NCBI GenBank assembly: GCA_900541235.1
Contig: UQIW01000023.1
Span: 1 to 35,452 of the forward strand
Length of the DNA: 35,452 nt
Direction of reading: 5' to 3'
Source of the DNA: an uncultured Collinsella sp.
GTDB taxonomy: Bacteria; Actinomycetota; Coriobacteriia; Coriobacteriales; Coriobacteriaceae
The notes under the pieces were generated by a model. It had not been told where the DNA came from and did no database searches. It saw only the letters and a list, made by a program, of their open reading frames with translations. The first letter of the stretch is position 1. Each line of letters starts with the position of its first letter. Shown one piece after another: positions 15,079 through 22,437 of this stretch. A program made the translations under genes and the position numbers.

Positions 15079-16035
15079 CTACACCGTCCTGATGCGCGGG
15101 TTGATGAGCAGGTAGAGCATGTCAACCACGATGTTGATGATGATGAAGGCAAGAGCAACGACGATGACGACGCCCTGAACCAGGTTCGCCTCGTTGCCCT
15201 GAACGCCCTGCAGAATCGCGGTGCCCATGCCGGGGAGGTTGAAGATAACCTCGATGACGACGGCGCCGCCCATGAGGTAACCGATCTTAAGACCGAGGGT
15301 GGTGACCGGGGTGATCAGCGCATTGCGAAGAACGTTGATGCCGACGACGACCTTCTCGGGAACGCCGGCGCCGCGAGCCATACGGACATAATCCTTGTCG
15401 AGCTCCTCGACCATGGCGGTACGCACGATACGAGTCATCTGGCCCGTCAGCGGAAATGCCAAGGCGATAGCGGGCATGATCATACGCCCCAGATAGCCAA
15501 CCGGATTCGTGGTGAAGTGAGGCAGAGCGCCCGATGCCGGGAGCACCTTAAGGTAGGAAGAGAACAGCAGGATCAACAGAACGGCAAGCCAGAACGACGG
15601 GGTTGCCAAGCCGGCGATGGAAAAGACACGGATTACTTGGTCCGGCCATTTGTCGCGATACAGTGCCGCGATGACGCCGAGCAAAAACGAAACGACCGCA
15701 CCGATGGCAAGACCGATGAAGGTCAGCTGCATCGTGACGGGCAGGGCCGTGGAGATGCGCTTGGCAACGGAGTTGCGGGCAGCACCATAGGTGCCCATGT
15801 CGCCATGGATCAAATCGCCCATATAGCGCACGTAGCGCACGGGCCAGGGGTCGTCCAGACCATACTTCTCATGGTACTCGGCAACCGCCTCGGGCGAGGC
15901 ACCGTCACCCAACGCCGTGTAGGCGGGGTCGGTCTTGGAGAACGACATAAGGAAGAACACCAGGACGGTGACGCCCAATGCCATGATCGGCAGCGCCACA
16001 AGACGCCTTCCAATCAAACGTAGCAAGTTGTTCAC
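15079..16035 (-). CDS. ABC transporter permease, DppB family (SatB-like)
   Basis: Membrane subunit of the importer, 318 residues. The N-terminus is typical (LLRLIGRRLVALPIMALGVT), an extracytoplasmic loop carries YHEKYGLDDPWPVRYVRY, and the EAA loop is near ARGAGVPEKVVVGINVLRNA. About six membrane spans. The start is GTG 16035, with AAAGGGGAG 5 nt upstream; the frame could extend 11 codons upstream but without support. It is separated from the binding-protein gene by two stem-loops, the usual arrangement for making more binding protein than membrane subunits. Confidence 0.9.
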   Translation of the reverse strand: MNNLLRLIGRRLVALPIMALGVTVLVFFLMSFSKTDPAYTALGDGASPEAVAEYHEKYGLDDPWPVRYVRYMGDLIHGDMGTYGAARNSVAKRISTALPVTMQLTFIGLAIGAVVSFLLGVIAALYRDKWPDQVIRVFSIAGLATPSFWLAVLLILLFSSYLKVLPASGALPHFTTNPVGYLGRMIMPAIALAFPLTGQMTRIVRTAMVEELDKDYVRMARGAGVPEKVVVGINVLRNALITPVTTLGLKIGYLMGGAVVIEVIFNLPGMGTAILQGVQGNEANLVQGVVIVVALAFIIINIVVDMLYLLINPRIRTV

Positions 16036-16075
16036 GTTCTCTCCCCTTTCTTTTGTCGGTAGGACCAACTGGTAT

Positions 16076-16130
16076 ATGAGTACGGATACTCATTACAAGA
16101 CCCGAGCGACATCGTTGCCGCCCGGGTCTT
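16076..16130 (-). other. two stem-loops between binding-protein and permease genes
   Basis: The first on the minus strand is 16097-16104 with 16123-16130 (AAGACCCG/CGGGTCTT) with an inner GCGAC/GTTGC stem. The second is 16076-16082 with 16087-16093 (7 bp, CGGA loop). On the minus strand there is no T run after the first stem, so mRNA stabilisation or partial attenuation of the distal genes is more likely than full termination. T-rich sequence follows the first stem only on the + strand. Confidence 0.6.
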
Positions 16131-16192
16131 TGTTTCAACTATGAGGATACGGTCCCAACGACCGACATCCTGCATATAGACTCAAGCGAGTC

Positions 16193-17806
16193 TTACGCCT
16201 TGACGGTCGCAACGCCCCTGAAGGACATGCTCGTCGTGCCGATGCCCTTGAAACCATCGAGGGCCTCGCCATTGGGCGCAGTGGACGGATCGTCCCAAGA
16301 AGCGGAGACGGTCTTGACGTGGACAACGGGGTACAGAACGGCGTTGTCGGCAATGATGTCGAAACACTCGTTCCACTTCTTCTGCTGCTCGTCGCCCTCG
16401 GCGGCAAGAGCCTCGTCCATGAGACCGTGGAGCTTCTGCCACTCAGCGGACTCCTTCCACGGGCAACGGGTCTGCATCCAGACGTTGTCGCCGTACCACC
16501 AGTTGAGCAGCAGGTCGGGGTCGGCGCCGAAGCAGGAAGGATCGCCAGGGGCAAGGAGGATATCGTAGGCCTCGCCGCCGTCGATGGCGGCGTAGGTGGC
16601 CGGCGAGGTATCGGTCTGGATGGTCACATCGAAGCCGAGAGCGTCGAGGTCGTTCTTGACCTGGGCGGCCATGCCCTTAATCTGCTCGTTGTCGGTGGTG
16701 CGCAGGGTGATGGCACCCGGGGTGATGCCAGACTCCTCGATGAGCTTCTTAGCCTTCTTGGTGTCGGTCTTGTACACCGTGGAAGCCTCATGATAGTTGG
16801 TGAAGCTCTTGGGCAGGTAGCAGCTGGCAGCGGTGGCAAGGCCGGCGAAGGTGTTGCTGACCATCTTCTCGGTGTCGAGCGCATACATGACAGCCTGACG
16901 GACCTTGACGTTGTTCCAAGGCTCCTTGGCGACGTTGAACATGATGAAGCGGGTGCCGAAACCCTGAACGTTGTCAATCTTGCAGCCGGCGCTCTCGAGC
17001 TGGTCGACGGCGTCAGCGGTAACGAGCTCCATAACGAGCGTGGAGCCCTCCTGCTGAGCGGTAACGCGAGCAGTGGGGTCGGTCAGGATGCTGTACTGGA
17101 TCTTCTTATCCTCGGCAGCATACTCACCGTTGTACTCGGGGTTGGGAACCAGGGTGATCTCGGTATCGGAGATAGAGTCGTACATCCAGGGGCCGGAGCC
17201 GATCGGCTGCTTGGCGCGATCCTCCTCGGTCTGGGTGGCCGGGGTAACGCGGACGATGGCCAGACGATCCTTGAGCAGGGAGAAGTTGGGGACCTTGGTC
17301 TTGACCGTCACGGTGCTGGCGTCCTTGGCCTCGATGGACTCGAAGGGCTGGAAGAACGGAGCATAGGTAGCGGAAGCAGCGCAAGCGGTGTAGGAGGCAA
17401 CGACATCGTCAGCGGTGACCTCGGTGCCATCGGAGAACTTGGCGCCCTTGCGGATGGTGACCTCGAAAGTGGTGTCGTCCACAGACTTGGGATCGTCGGT
17501 GGCGAGCTCGTTGAAGGTGCTGTAGTCGTGGTAATCGATGCCGTAGAGGCCCTCGACGACGTGCCAGTTAGCACCCAGGCCCACAGCGGAGCCGGTGCTG
17601 GCGGGATCGAAGCTGGACGGAGCGTAAGCGGAACCAGCGGTGATCACGCCGCCGCCACGGTTGGCGGAATCGGTGGAGCCGGAAGCGGAACCCTCGTCGC
17701 TAGAGCTGCCACCGCAGCCAGTGAGACCAAGGCCGGCGACAGCAGCGACGCTGCCGGTGAGGCCGAGGAACGAACGCCTGGACATACCCTTGTTGATGAT
17801 GGCCAT
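16193..17806 (-). CDS. family 5 solute-binding lipoprotein, Tat signal (SatA-like)
   Basis: Captures the substrate outside the membrane for the ABC importer. A 537-residue product: a twin-arginine motif SRRSFLG at 9-15, a hydrophobic segment, and a lipobox LTGC with Cys31, then a Ser/Gly-rich tether and the peptide/nickel-binding-protein fold (about 50-537; the family block FSDGTEVTADDVVASY is present). First gene of the operon. ATG 17806 has AGGAG 5 nt upstream. Peptide binding is the default for this family; sialic acid is inferred from the fused SatC-type subunit and the nan genes behind it. Confidence 0.88.
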   Translation of the reverse strand: MAIINKGMSRRSFLGLTGSVAAVAGLGLTGCGGSSSDEGSASGSTDSANRGGGVITAGSAYAPSSFDPASTGSAVGLGANWHVVEGLYGIDYHDYSTFNELATDDPKSVDDTTFEVTIRKGAKFSDGTEVTADDVVASYTACAASATYAPFFQPFESIEAKDASTVTVKTKVPNFSLLKDRLAIVRVTPATQTEEDRAKQPIGSGPWMYDSISDTEITLVPNPEYNGEYAAEDKKIQYSILTDPTARVTAQQEGSTLVMELVTADAVDQLESAGCKIDNVQGFGTRFIMFNVAKEPWNNVKVRQAVMYALDTEKMVSNTFAGLATAASCYLPKSFTNYHEASTVYKTDTKKAKKLIEESGITPGAITLRTTDNEQIKGMAAQVKNDLDALGFDVTIQTDTSPATYAAIDGGEAYDILLAPGDPSCFGADPDLLLNWWYGDNVWMQTRCPWKESAEWQKLHGLMDEALAAEGDEQQKKWNECFDIIADNAVLYPVVHVKTVSASWDDPSTAPNGEALDGFKGIGTTSMSFRGVATVKA

Positions 17807-17875
17807 GTCTTCTCCTATCAATAGAGAATCTTACTCGGGAGCACCTAGACTTGCCCCCGCGCAACTTGCGGACGA

Positions 17876-17903
17876 TATATACCTTACCTACCGACGAACC
17901 CAA
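17876..17903 (-). promoter_or_regulatory. candidate proximal promoter of the sialic-acid operon
   Basis: Minus strand: TTGGGT (17898-17903), a 16-nt spacer, TATATA (17876-17881). This would give a leader of roughly 60 nt. The inverted repeats lie upstream of it, which would suit an activator. The match is moderate. Confidence 0.35.
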
Positions 17904-17942
17904 CTGAGGTGCCGCGCTCGGCGACCGATACATACATACGCT

Positions 17943-17965
17943 TGAACGGTATTTACTACCGTTCA
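17943..17965. promoter_or_regulatory. 23-bp perfect inverted repeat TGAACGGTA-N5-TACCGTTCA, operator candidate
   Basis: Nine-bp arms (17943-17951 and 17957-17965) with a 5-bp spacer. It overlaps the -10 box of the distal promoter candidate, so repression there is easy to imagine. Arm length and spacing fit a dimeric regulator such as a GntR or TetR type; no such gene is in the window. Confidence 0.6.
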
Positions 17966-17981
17966 CCGAATTCATTGACAA
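17953..17981 (-). promoter_or_regulatory. candidate distal promoter of the sialic-acid operon
   Basis: Minus strand: TTGTCA (17976-17981), a 17-nt spacer, TAGTAA (17953-17958). The -35 is good and the -10 weak, with the operator repeat lying on the -10 box. A short TCATT/AATGA repeat (17972-17985) covers the -35. Confidence 0.35.
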
Positions 17982-18060
17982 ATGATTCGCCAGACAGTAT
18001 GTATCGAAGAGGTGAGATATCAGTCTTCGTCAACCCGCAGGATAGCAGGGTTGTTCACCA

Positions 18061-18079
18061 TGACTAGTCAAACGTTTTA
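18061..18079. promoter_or_regulatory. TGACTAGTCA palindrome joined to AAACGTTT core
   Basis: A perfect 10-bp palindrome (18061-18070) is directly joined to an 8-bp palindromic core AAACGTTT (18070-18077). The second core is the same as in the palindrome upstream of gap. Possible LacI-family or catabolite-type site; no regulator is assigned. Confidence 0.35.
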
Positions 18080-18171
18080 GCGTTAATAAAACCCGAAACC
18101 AGCATGCAATCATGGCGAAATAAATGGTTGAAAATCACGCAATCATGTATATCAGTAGTTTAGGCTCGTGT

Positions 18172-20118
18172 TTAGCTATCGGAATGGCCAGCCGCCGCCT
18201 CGGCGCGCTCGGCATTCCACGCAACGAGCGCCTCGTGGACCGCCTTGGCAACATCGGCAGGTATGCCGCGAACTTCCGCGATCTCTTGCTCGCTCGCCGC
18301 GCGCAAACGCTTCATCGAACCAAAATGGCGCATAAGGGCACGTTTTCTGGTGGGTCCCACGCCTGGAACGTCATCGAGTACCGAAACTGTCATGGCTTTA
18401 TCGCGCAACTCACGATGGAATGTGATTGCAAAACGGTGCGATTCATCGCGCACCTGTTTAATTAGATAGAGCGAAGCAGACCCGGTCGGCAGCACGACGG
18501 GAGTCTCGTCCCAAGGCACAAAAACTTCCTCATCGGCCTTTGCCAAGCCACAAACTGGTATATCGAGCCCAAGAGCCTCAAGTTGCTTGATCGCAGCGGT
18601 CAATTGCGGCTTACCGCCATCGACAACGAGCAAATCGGGGCGCGAGCCAAAGCGCTCGTCGGCCATGCGCTCGGGAGCATAGCGTCGTCCCAAAACCTCG
18701 GACATCGACACGAAGTCGTTTGCCTCGTCCAATTCGGCCTGAATTTTAAAACGACGGTACTGGCTCTTGTCGGCGCGTCCGTTGGTAAACACCACCATCG
18801 AGGCGACGGTAAAGGTTCCATGCAGCGTCGAGATATCGAAGCACTCGATACGCATCGGCGGCGCCGGCAGCGCCAGCGCGCTTTCGAGCTCCAGGAGCGC
18901 TTGATTGGTGCGGTCGTCAGCGTACCCCGTTCGCATCATGTAGCGCATGAGGGCATGGCGCGCATTTTTGGATGCCATATCGAGCAAACGGTGCTTTTCG
19001 CCACGCTGCGGCCTATGGAGATGGCAGGAACGCTCGCGCTTGCCTGCAAGCCACTCCCCCAGCGCCTCCGCATCCTCAAGCTCGACAGAGAGGTTTATCT
19101 CAGCTGGAATATCGGCCGTCTCGTCGTAATAGCGCTTAAGAAAGCCCGACTGGAGCTCTTCCTCGTCAACATCAAGACCCTTGTCAAGAATGAACTCGCA
19201 GGTTCGAACCGTTCGACCCTCACGCACGACAAAGACGCAAGCGGCGGAGATGGTCTCCTCGCGATAGAAACCGATGACATCGATATCGACACTGGAGGGA
19301 AAAACGACTTGCTGACGGTCGTCCAGACCCCTGATGACCTCCAAACGACGTTTGACGCGTGCCGCGCGCTCAAAGTCGAGCGCCTCGGCGGCATCCGTCA
19401 TCTCGGAGGTCAGCTCATCGACGACATCCTTGCGATGGCCCGACAAAAAACGTTCGACACGTTTGACGTTCTTGGCATAGTCCGTAGGAGAAATCGCGCC
19501 GACACACGCACCCGGGCCGCGCCCGACATGGTAGTCAAAGCAGGGACGCCCGTTTTGCGCGCAAATCATATTGACGATGTCTTCCTCGCCCCTGTGGGAC
19601 TCGACGATACGACGACAACGACGCCACTCCGCACAGGATGCGGAGCAGATGGGGATAACCTTGCGCAGCGTATCTATCGTCTCACGTGCCGCACGGCTAT
19701 CGGTATAGGGACCAAAATAACGCGTTCCCGGCTTATGACGCTCGCGCGTATATTTGATAGCGGGATACAGGTCGCCCTTTGTAATGGCGATAAAGGGGTA
19801 GCTCTTGTCATCCTTGAGGTCGACGTTAAAGTACGGATGGTACTGACCAATCAAATTGCGCTCGAGCACCAACGCCTCGTGCTCGGTCTCCACCACGATA
19901 TAGTCAAAGCTCGCCACCAGCTGCATCATCAGCGGGATCTTTTGACGCTCATCCTGCAGTGTCACGTACTGGCGCATACGGGAACGCAAGTTTTTTGCCT
20001 TGCCCACGTAGATGACATCGCCCTTGGCATCCTTCCAAAGGTAGCATCCGGGCTGTGTGGGAACGCGCGAAACCTGCTCGGCAAGCGTTGGAATGTTGTC
20101 GTGACCGGCCACACGCAC
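18172..20118 (-). CDS. uvrC: excinuclease ABC subunit C
   Basis: Makes both incisions around DNA lesions within the UvrBC complex. The 648-residue product has an N-terminal GIY-YIG nuclease domain (GCYLWKDAKGDVIYVGKAKN, about 24-43), a UVR UvrB-binding motif near 200-235 (ALDFERAARVKRRLEVI), the RNase-H-like endonuclease domain (IECFDIS, DLLVVDGG, HRFAITFHR) and C-terminal helix-hairpin-helix motifs (VPGVGPTRKRALMRHFGS, VRGIPADVAKAVHE). It starts at GTG 20118 immediately after the murJ stop; a second GTG two codons on is an alternative. Last gene of ybaK-murJ-uvrC. Confidence 0.95.
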   Translation of the reverse strand: MRVAGHDNIPTLAEQVSRVPTQPGCYLWKDAKGDVIYVGKAKNLRSRMRQYVTLQDERQKIPLMMQLVASFDYIVVETEHEALVLERNLIGQYHPYFNVDLKDDKSYPFIAITKGDLYPAIKYTRERHKPGTRYFGPYTDSRAARETIDTLRKVIPICSASCAEWRRCRRIVESHRGEEDIVNMICAQNGRPCFDYHVGRGPGACVGAISPTDYAKNVKRVERFLSGHRKDVVDELTSEMTDAAEALDFERAARVKRRLEVIRGLDDRQQVVFPSSVDIDVIGFYREETISAACVFVVREGRTVRTCEFILDKGLDVDEEELQSGFLKRYYDETADIPAEINLSVELEDAEALGEWLAGKRERSCHLHRPQRGEKHRLLDMASKNARHALMRYMMRTGYADDRTNQALLELESALALPAPPMRIECFDISTLHGTFTVASMVVFTNGRADKSQYRRFKIQAELDEANDFVSMSEVLGRRYAPERMADERFGSRPDLLVVDGGKPQLTAAIKQLEALGLDIPVCGLAKADEEVFVPWDETPVVLPTGSASLYLIKQVRDESHRFAITFHRELRDKAMTVSVLDDVPGVGPTRKRALMRHFGSMKRLRAASEQEIAEVRGIPADVAKAVHEALVAWNAERAEAAAGHSDS

Positions 20119-21801
20119 CTACTTGCGACGAAGCAGCGCCGAGACCTCAGGCATCTTAAGGACGACGGCAAGGCCAAAGGTAACAGCAAGCGAGACGACA
20201 CCCGCAACGCAAACGTAGCCAAGAGTAATCAGAATCGAGCCGCCAAGTGCCCCGACAAAGTGTTCAAGCACCCACATGACGCCGGCGCCTGCGGCAGCAC
20301 CTAGACCACCGAGCAAAAGGCCAAAGAAACCGCCATGCAGGATAGATTTGACCTGAAGGCCACGCAGGCGACGACGCAGCCACCACAGCGAACAGCCGAC
20401 CAAGATCACGTAGTCGACAACATACGAAAGCGCGATTGCCGGCATACCGAAGCCCAGCACAACGCCAAACAGCAGAACCGAGCCGGCCTGGCCGATGGCA
20501 GAATACAGGCAATAGCGGCTATAGGGCTTCATGTCGAGCAAGGCAGAGAAGCTCTTCTGCATCAACACGACCACGCCGTAGAGCGGCAGCGAGAGCGCTA
20601 GGTAGACAAGGTACTCGGACACCAGCGCCACTCCGGATTCATCGAACTTGCCAGCACAGTAGATCATGTTGAGCGGACGTGCGAAGACAATCAGGTACAG
20701 TGCGAACGGAATCAGGAAGAACAGCATCTGGGCGACGCCACGCGAAATGCCCGTGCGTACGCTGTCGTAATCCTTCTCCTGTGCGTCGTGAGAGAGCTCG
20801 GTATAGAGCGCCGTCGAAAGCGAGGCGGCAATCAGCGCGTAGGGCAGCGTGTACCACAGGCGCGCATAGGCGATGACGGAAGGACCAGTCTCGGGCTGGA
20901 CCACCAGCGCGGCAGCGTTGGTGATAGAAGTCGAGACAAACATGCACACCGTGGCGAGCAGCGTCGGGATACCGAGCGCAATCGTCTGGCGCAGCGCGGG
21001 GTCCTTAAAGTCGATATGGATATGGGGATGCACGCCGTGCTTGCTAAGCGCGGGAATCTGACATGCCATCTGAACAAAGACACCGAGGGTCGTACCGGCC
21101 GCAATCAAGATGATGCCGGCACGTTCGCCAAACTGTGCGGACACGGGCGCAAAACCCATAAAGCTCGCAATGACGATCACATTGTTGAGGACCGGGGCAA
21201 ACGTCGACCAGAAGTAGTCGCGGTGTGCGTTGAGAACGCCCGAGAACACCGAGCCCAAACCATAAAACAGAATCTGGATGGCAAAGAAACGGAACATGAA
21301 CGCAGCGGTATCCATGCTGCCGCCGTCACCCGAAAGGAACGATTGCGTCCAGATAAAGCCCGGGGCGAACACGGTCCCCAGCAACGAAATGCCACCCAGC
21401 ACCAAAAGCAGAATGCCGAGCAGGTTGCCCACGTACTCGTTCGAGGCCTCGCGACCCTGCTCACGCCTCACGCCCATGTACACGGGCAAAAACGCCGTCA
21501 CGAGCATGCCGCCCATCACGAGTTCGTAGAGCATATTGGGCAGGTTGTTGGCGACCTGATAGGAGGACGAAAGTAGCGACATGCCGATAGCGGCCGCCAT
21601 TGCCCACGTGCGGATAAAACCGGTGACGCGAGACACAATGGTCAGGATGGTCATAAGCCCGGCGGAACGACCAACCGTGGAGTAGTCCGACGAGCCCATG
21701 TCGTCAGTGTCATCTCGCGACGAAGAAGCTTCGGATGAGGGTGTCTGAGGCGCAGATTCTTTTGCAAAATGAGCTCCGCGCTTCAATTCTTCCTGCGCCA
21801 T
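20119..21801 (-). CDS. murJ: lipid II flippase MurJ (MviN family)
   Basis: Moves lipid II across the membrane for peptidoglycan synthesis; MOP-superfamily membrane protein. The 560-residue product has a cytoplasmic Ser/Asp-rich tail of about 40 residues, then about 14 membrane spans. The N-terminal core SRVTGFIRTWAMAAAIG and the NLPNMLYELVMGGMLVTAFLPVY block are family signatures. ATG 21801 is 3 nt after the ybaK stop, with GAGAGGA upstream. A role in exporting another lipid-linked polymer cannot be excluded, but the family core is clear. Confidence 0.92.
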   Translation of the reverse strand: MAQEELKRGAHFAKESAPQTPSSEASSSRDDTDDMGSSDYSTVGRSAGLMTILTIVSRVTGFIRTWAMAAAIGMSLLSSSYQVANNLPNMLYELVMGGMLVTAFLPVYMGVRREQGREASNEYVGNLLGILLLVLGGISLLGTVFAPGFIWTQSFLSGDGGSMDTAAFMFRFFAIQILFYGLGSVFSGVLNAHRDYFWSTFAPVLNNVIVIASFMGFAPVSAQFGERAGIILIAAGTTLGVFVQMACQIPALSKHGVHPHIHIDFKDPALRQTIALGIPTLLATVCMFVSTSITNAAALVVQPETGPSVIAYARLWYTLPYALIAASLSTALYTELSHDAQEKDYDSVRTGISRGVAQMLFFLIPFALYLIVFARPLNMIYCAGKFDESGVALVSEYLVYLALSLPLYGVVVLMQKSFSALLDMKPYSRYCLYSAIGQAGSVLLFGVVLGFGMPAIALSYVVDYVILVGCSLWWLRRRLRGLQVKSILHGGFFGLLLGGLGAAAGAGVMWVLEHFVGALGGSILITLGYVCVAGVVSLAVTFGLAVVLKMPEVSALLRRK

Positions 21802-21804
21802 CGC

Positions 21805-22305
21805 TCAGTCCTCTCTCGTAATCGCGGCAACCGTCGCCCCGCAAAATGCAATTAAATCATCGGGTGCAAGCTCGAGCTGATAACCACGCTTGCCTCCCGA
21901 AATAAAAATGGTATCCCAAAGGACACATGTCTCATCAATGAGCGTCCGGTAGCGTTTTTTCATACCGACCGGGCTGCAGCCGCCGCGAACGTAGCCAGTC
22001 GCCGCAAGCAAATCCTTCACATGCATCAAGGCCAAGGACTTCTCCCCCGCGGCACGCGCGGCGGACTTTAGATCGAGCTCGTCGGCAACAGGGATACAGC
22101 ACACGACATAGTCGTTGGACGGTGTCACGCAGACCAAAGTCTTAAATCCTTGACCGGGCTCCTCGCCAAGCTGCTCCGAAATCGCGACACCCAGGCCCAC
22201 CGACTCATCACCATCGTCTTCGTACGTATGTAGAACATAGGAAATGCCGGCGCTTTCCAGCTCGCGCATCGCATTGGTTTTTGGCGTCTTTACAGCCTTT
22301 GCCAT
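21805..22305 (-). CDS. ybaK: Cys-tRNA(Pro)/Cys-tRNA(Cys) deacylase, YbaK/EbsC family
   Basis: Trans-editing enzyme that hydrolyses mischarged tRNA. The 166-residue product shows the YbaK fold with FKTLVC, YVVCCIPVADELDLKSAA, a loop GYVRGGCSPVGMKKRY and a C-terminal ELAPDDLIAFCGATVAAI. ATG 22305 follows GGAAAGGA at a 7-nt spacing; the frame runs 32 codons further upstream without a ribosome site. First gene of the operon with murJ and uvrC; a promoter candidate lies about 40 bp upstream. Confidence 0.9.
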   Translation of the reverse strand: MAKAVKTPKTNAMRELESAGISYVLHTYEDDGDESVGLGVAISEQLGEEPGQGFKTLVCVTPSNDYVVCCIPVADELDLKSAARAAGEKSLALMHVKDLLAATGYVRGGCSPVGMKKRYRTLIDETCVLWDTIFISGGKRGYQLELAPDDLIAFCGATVAAITRED

Positions 22306-22342
22306 GACATATCCTTTCCCTCGCATTCGGACGCAAGGATTA

Positions 22343-22372
22343 AGTATATGTCCAATTCGGCTGCATACGTCA
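22343..22372 (-). promoter_or_regulatory. candidate promoter of ybaK-murJ-uvrC
   Basis: Minus strand TATACT (22343-22348) matches the -10 consensus at five of six positions; GTGACG lies 19 nt upstream, a long spacer. The position between the uvrA stem-loop and ybaK is right. Confidence 0.35.
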
Positions 22373-22386
22373 CTTCGGCACAGCAA

Positions 22387-22416
22387 GCGCCATCGAATCA
22401 CAAGGAGTCGATGGCG
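22387..22416 (-). terminator. stem-loop after uvrA
   Basis: A perfect 10-bp stem (22387-22396 with 22407-22416, give or take one base) with an 11-nt loop lies 22 nt after the uvrA stop. The following minus-strand sequence is only modestly T-rich (TTGCTGT), so it is a weak intrinsic terminator. Confidence 0.55.
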
Positions 22417-22437
22417 CCCATAAACTGAATCGCCTAT

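Larger units (their letters stand above)
17926..18006. repeat. 10-bp inverted arms CGATACATAC/GTATGTATCG flanking the operator
   Basis: Perfect arms at 17926-17935 and 17997-18006 enclose 61 bp that contain the 23-bp operator-like repeat. They could be two half-sites bound by one regulator through looping, or the stem of a large cruciform. Confidence 0.5.
17807..18171. other. 365-bp control region between uvrC end and transporter operon
   Basis: No gene that I can support. It holds two promoter candidates, a 23-bp perfect inverted repeat, an outer pair of 10-bp inverted arms, a TGACTAGTCA palindrome and an AAACGTTT core, all listed separately. No clear uvrC terminator is visible at its distal end; the 50 bp next to uvrC are AT-rich. 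Confidence 0.7.
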
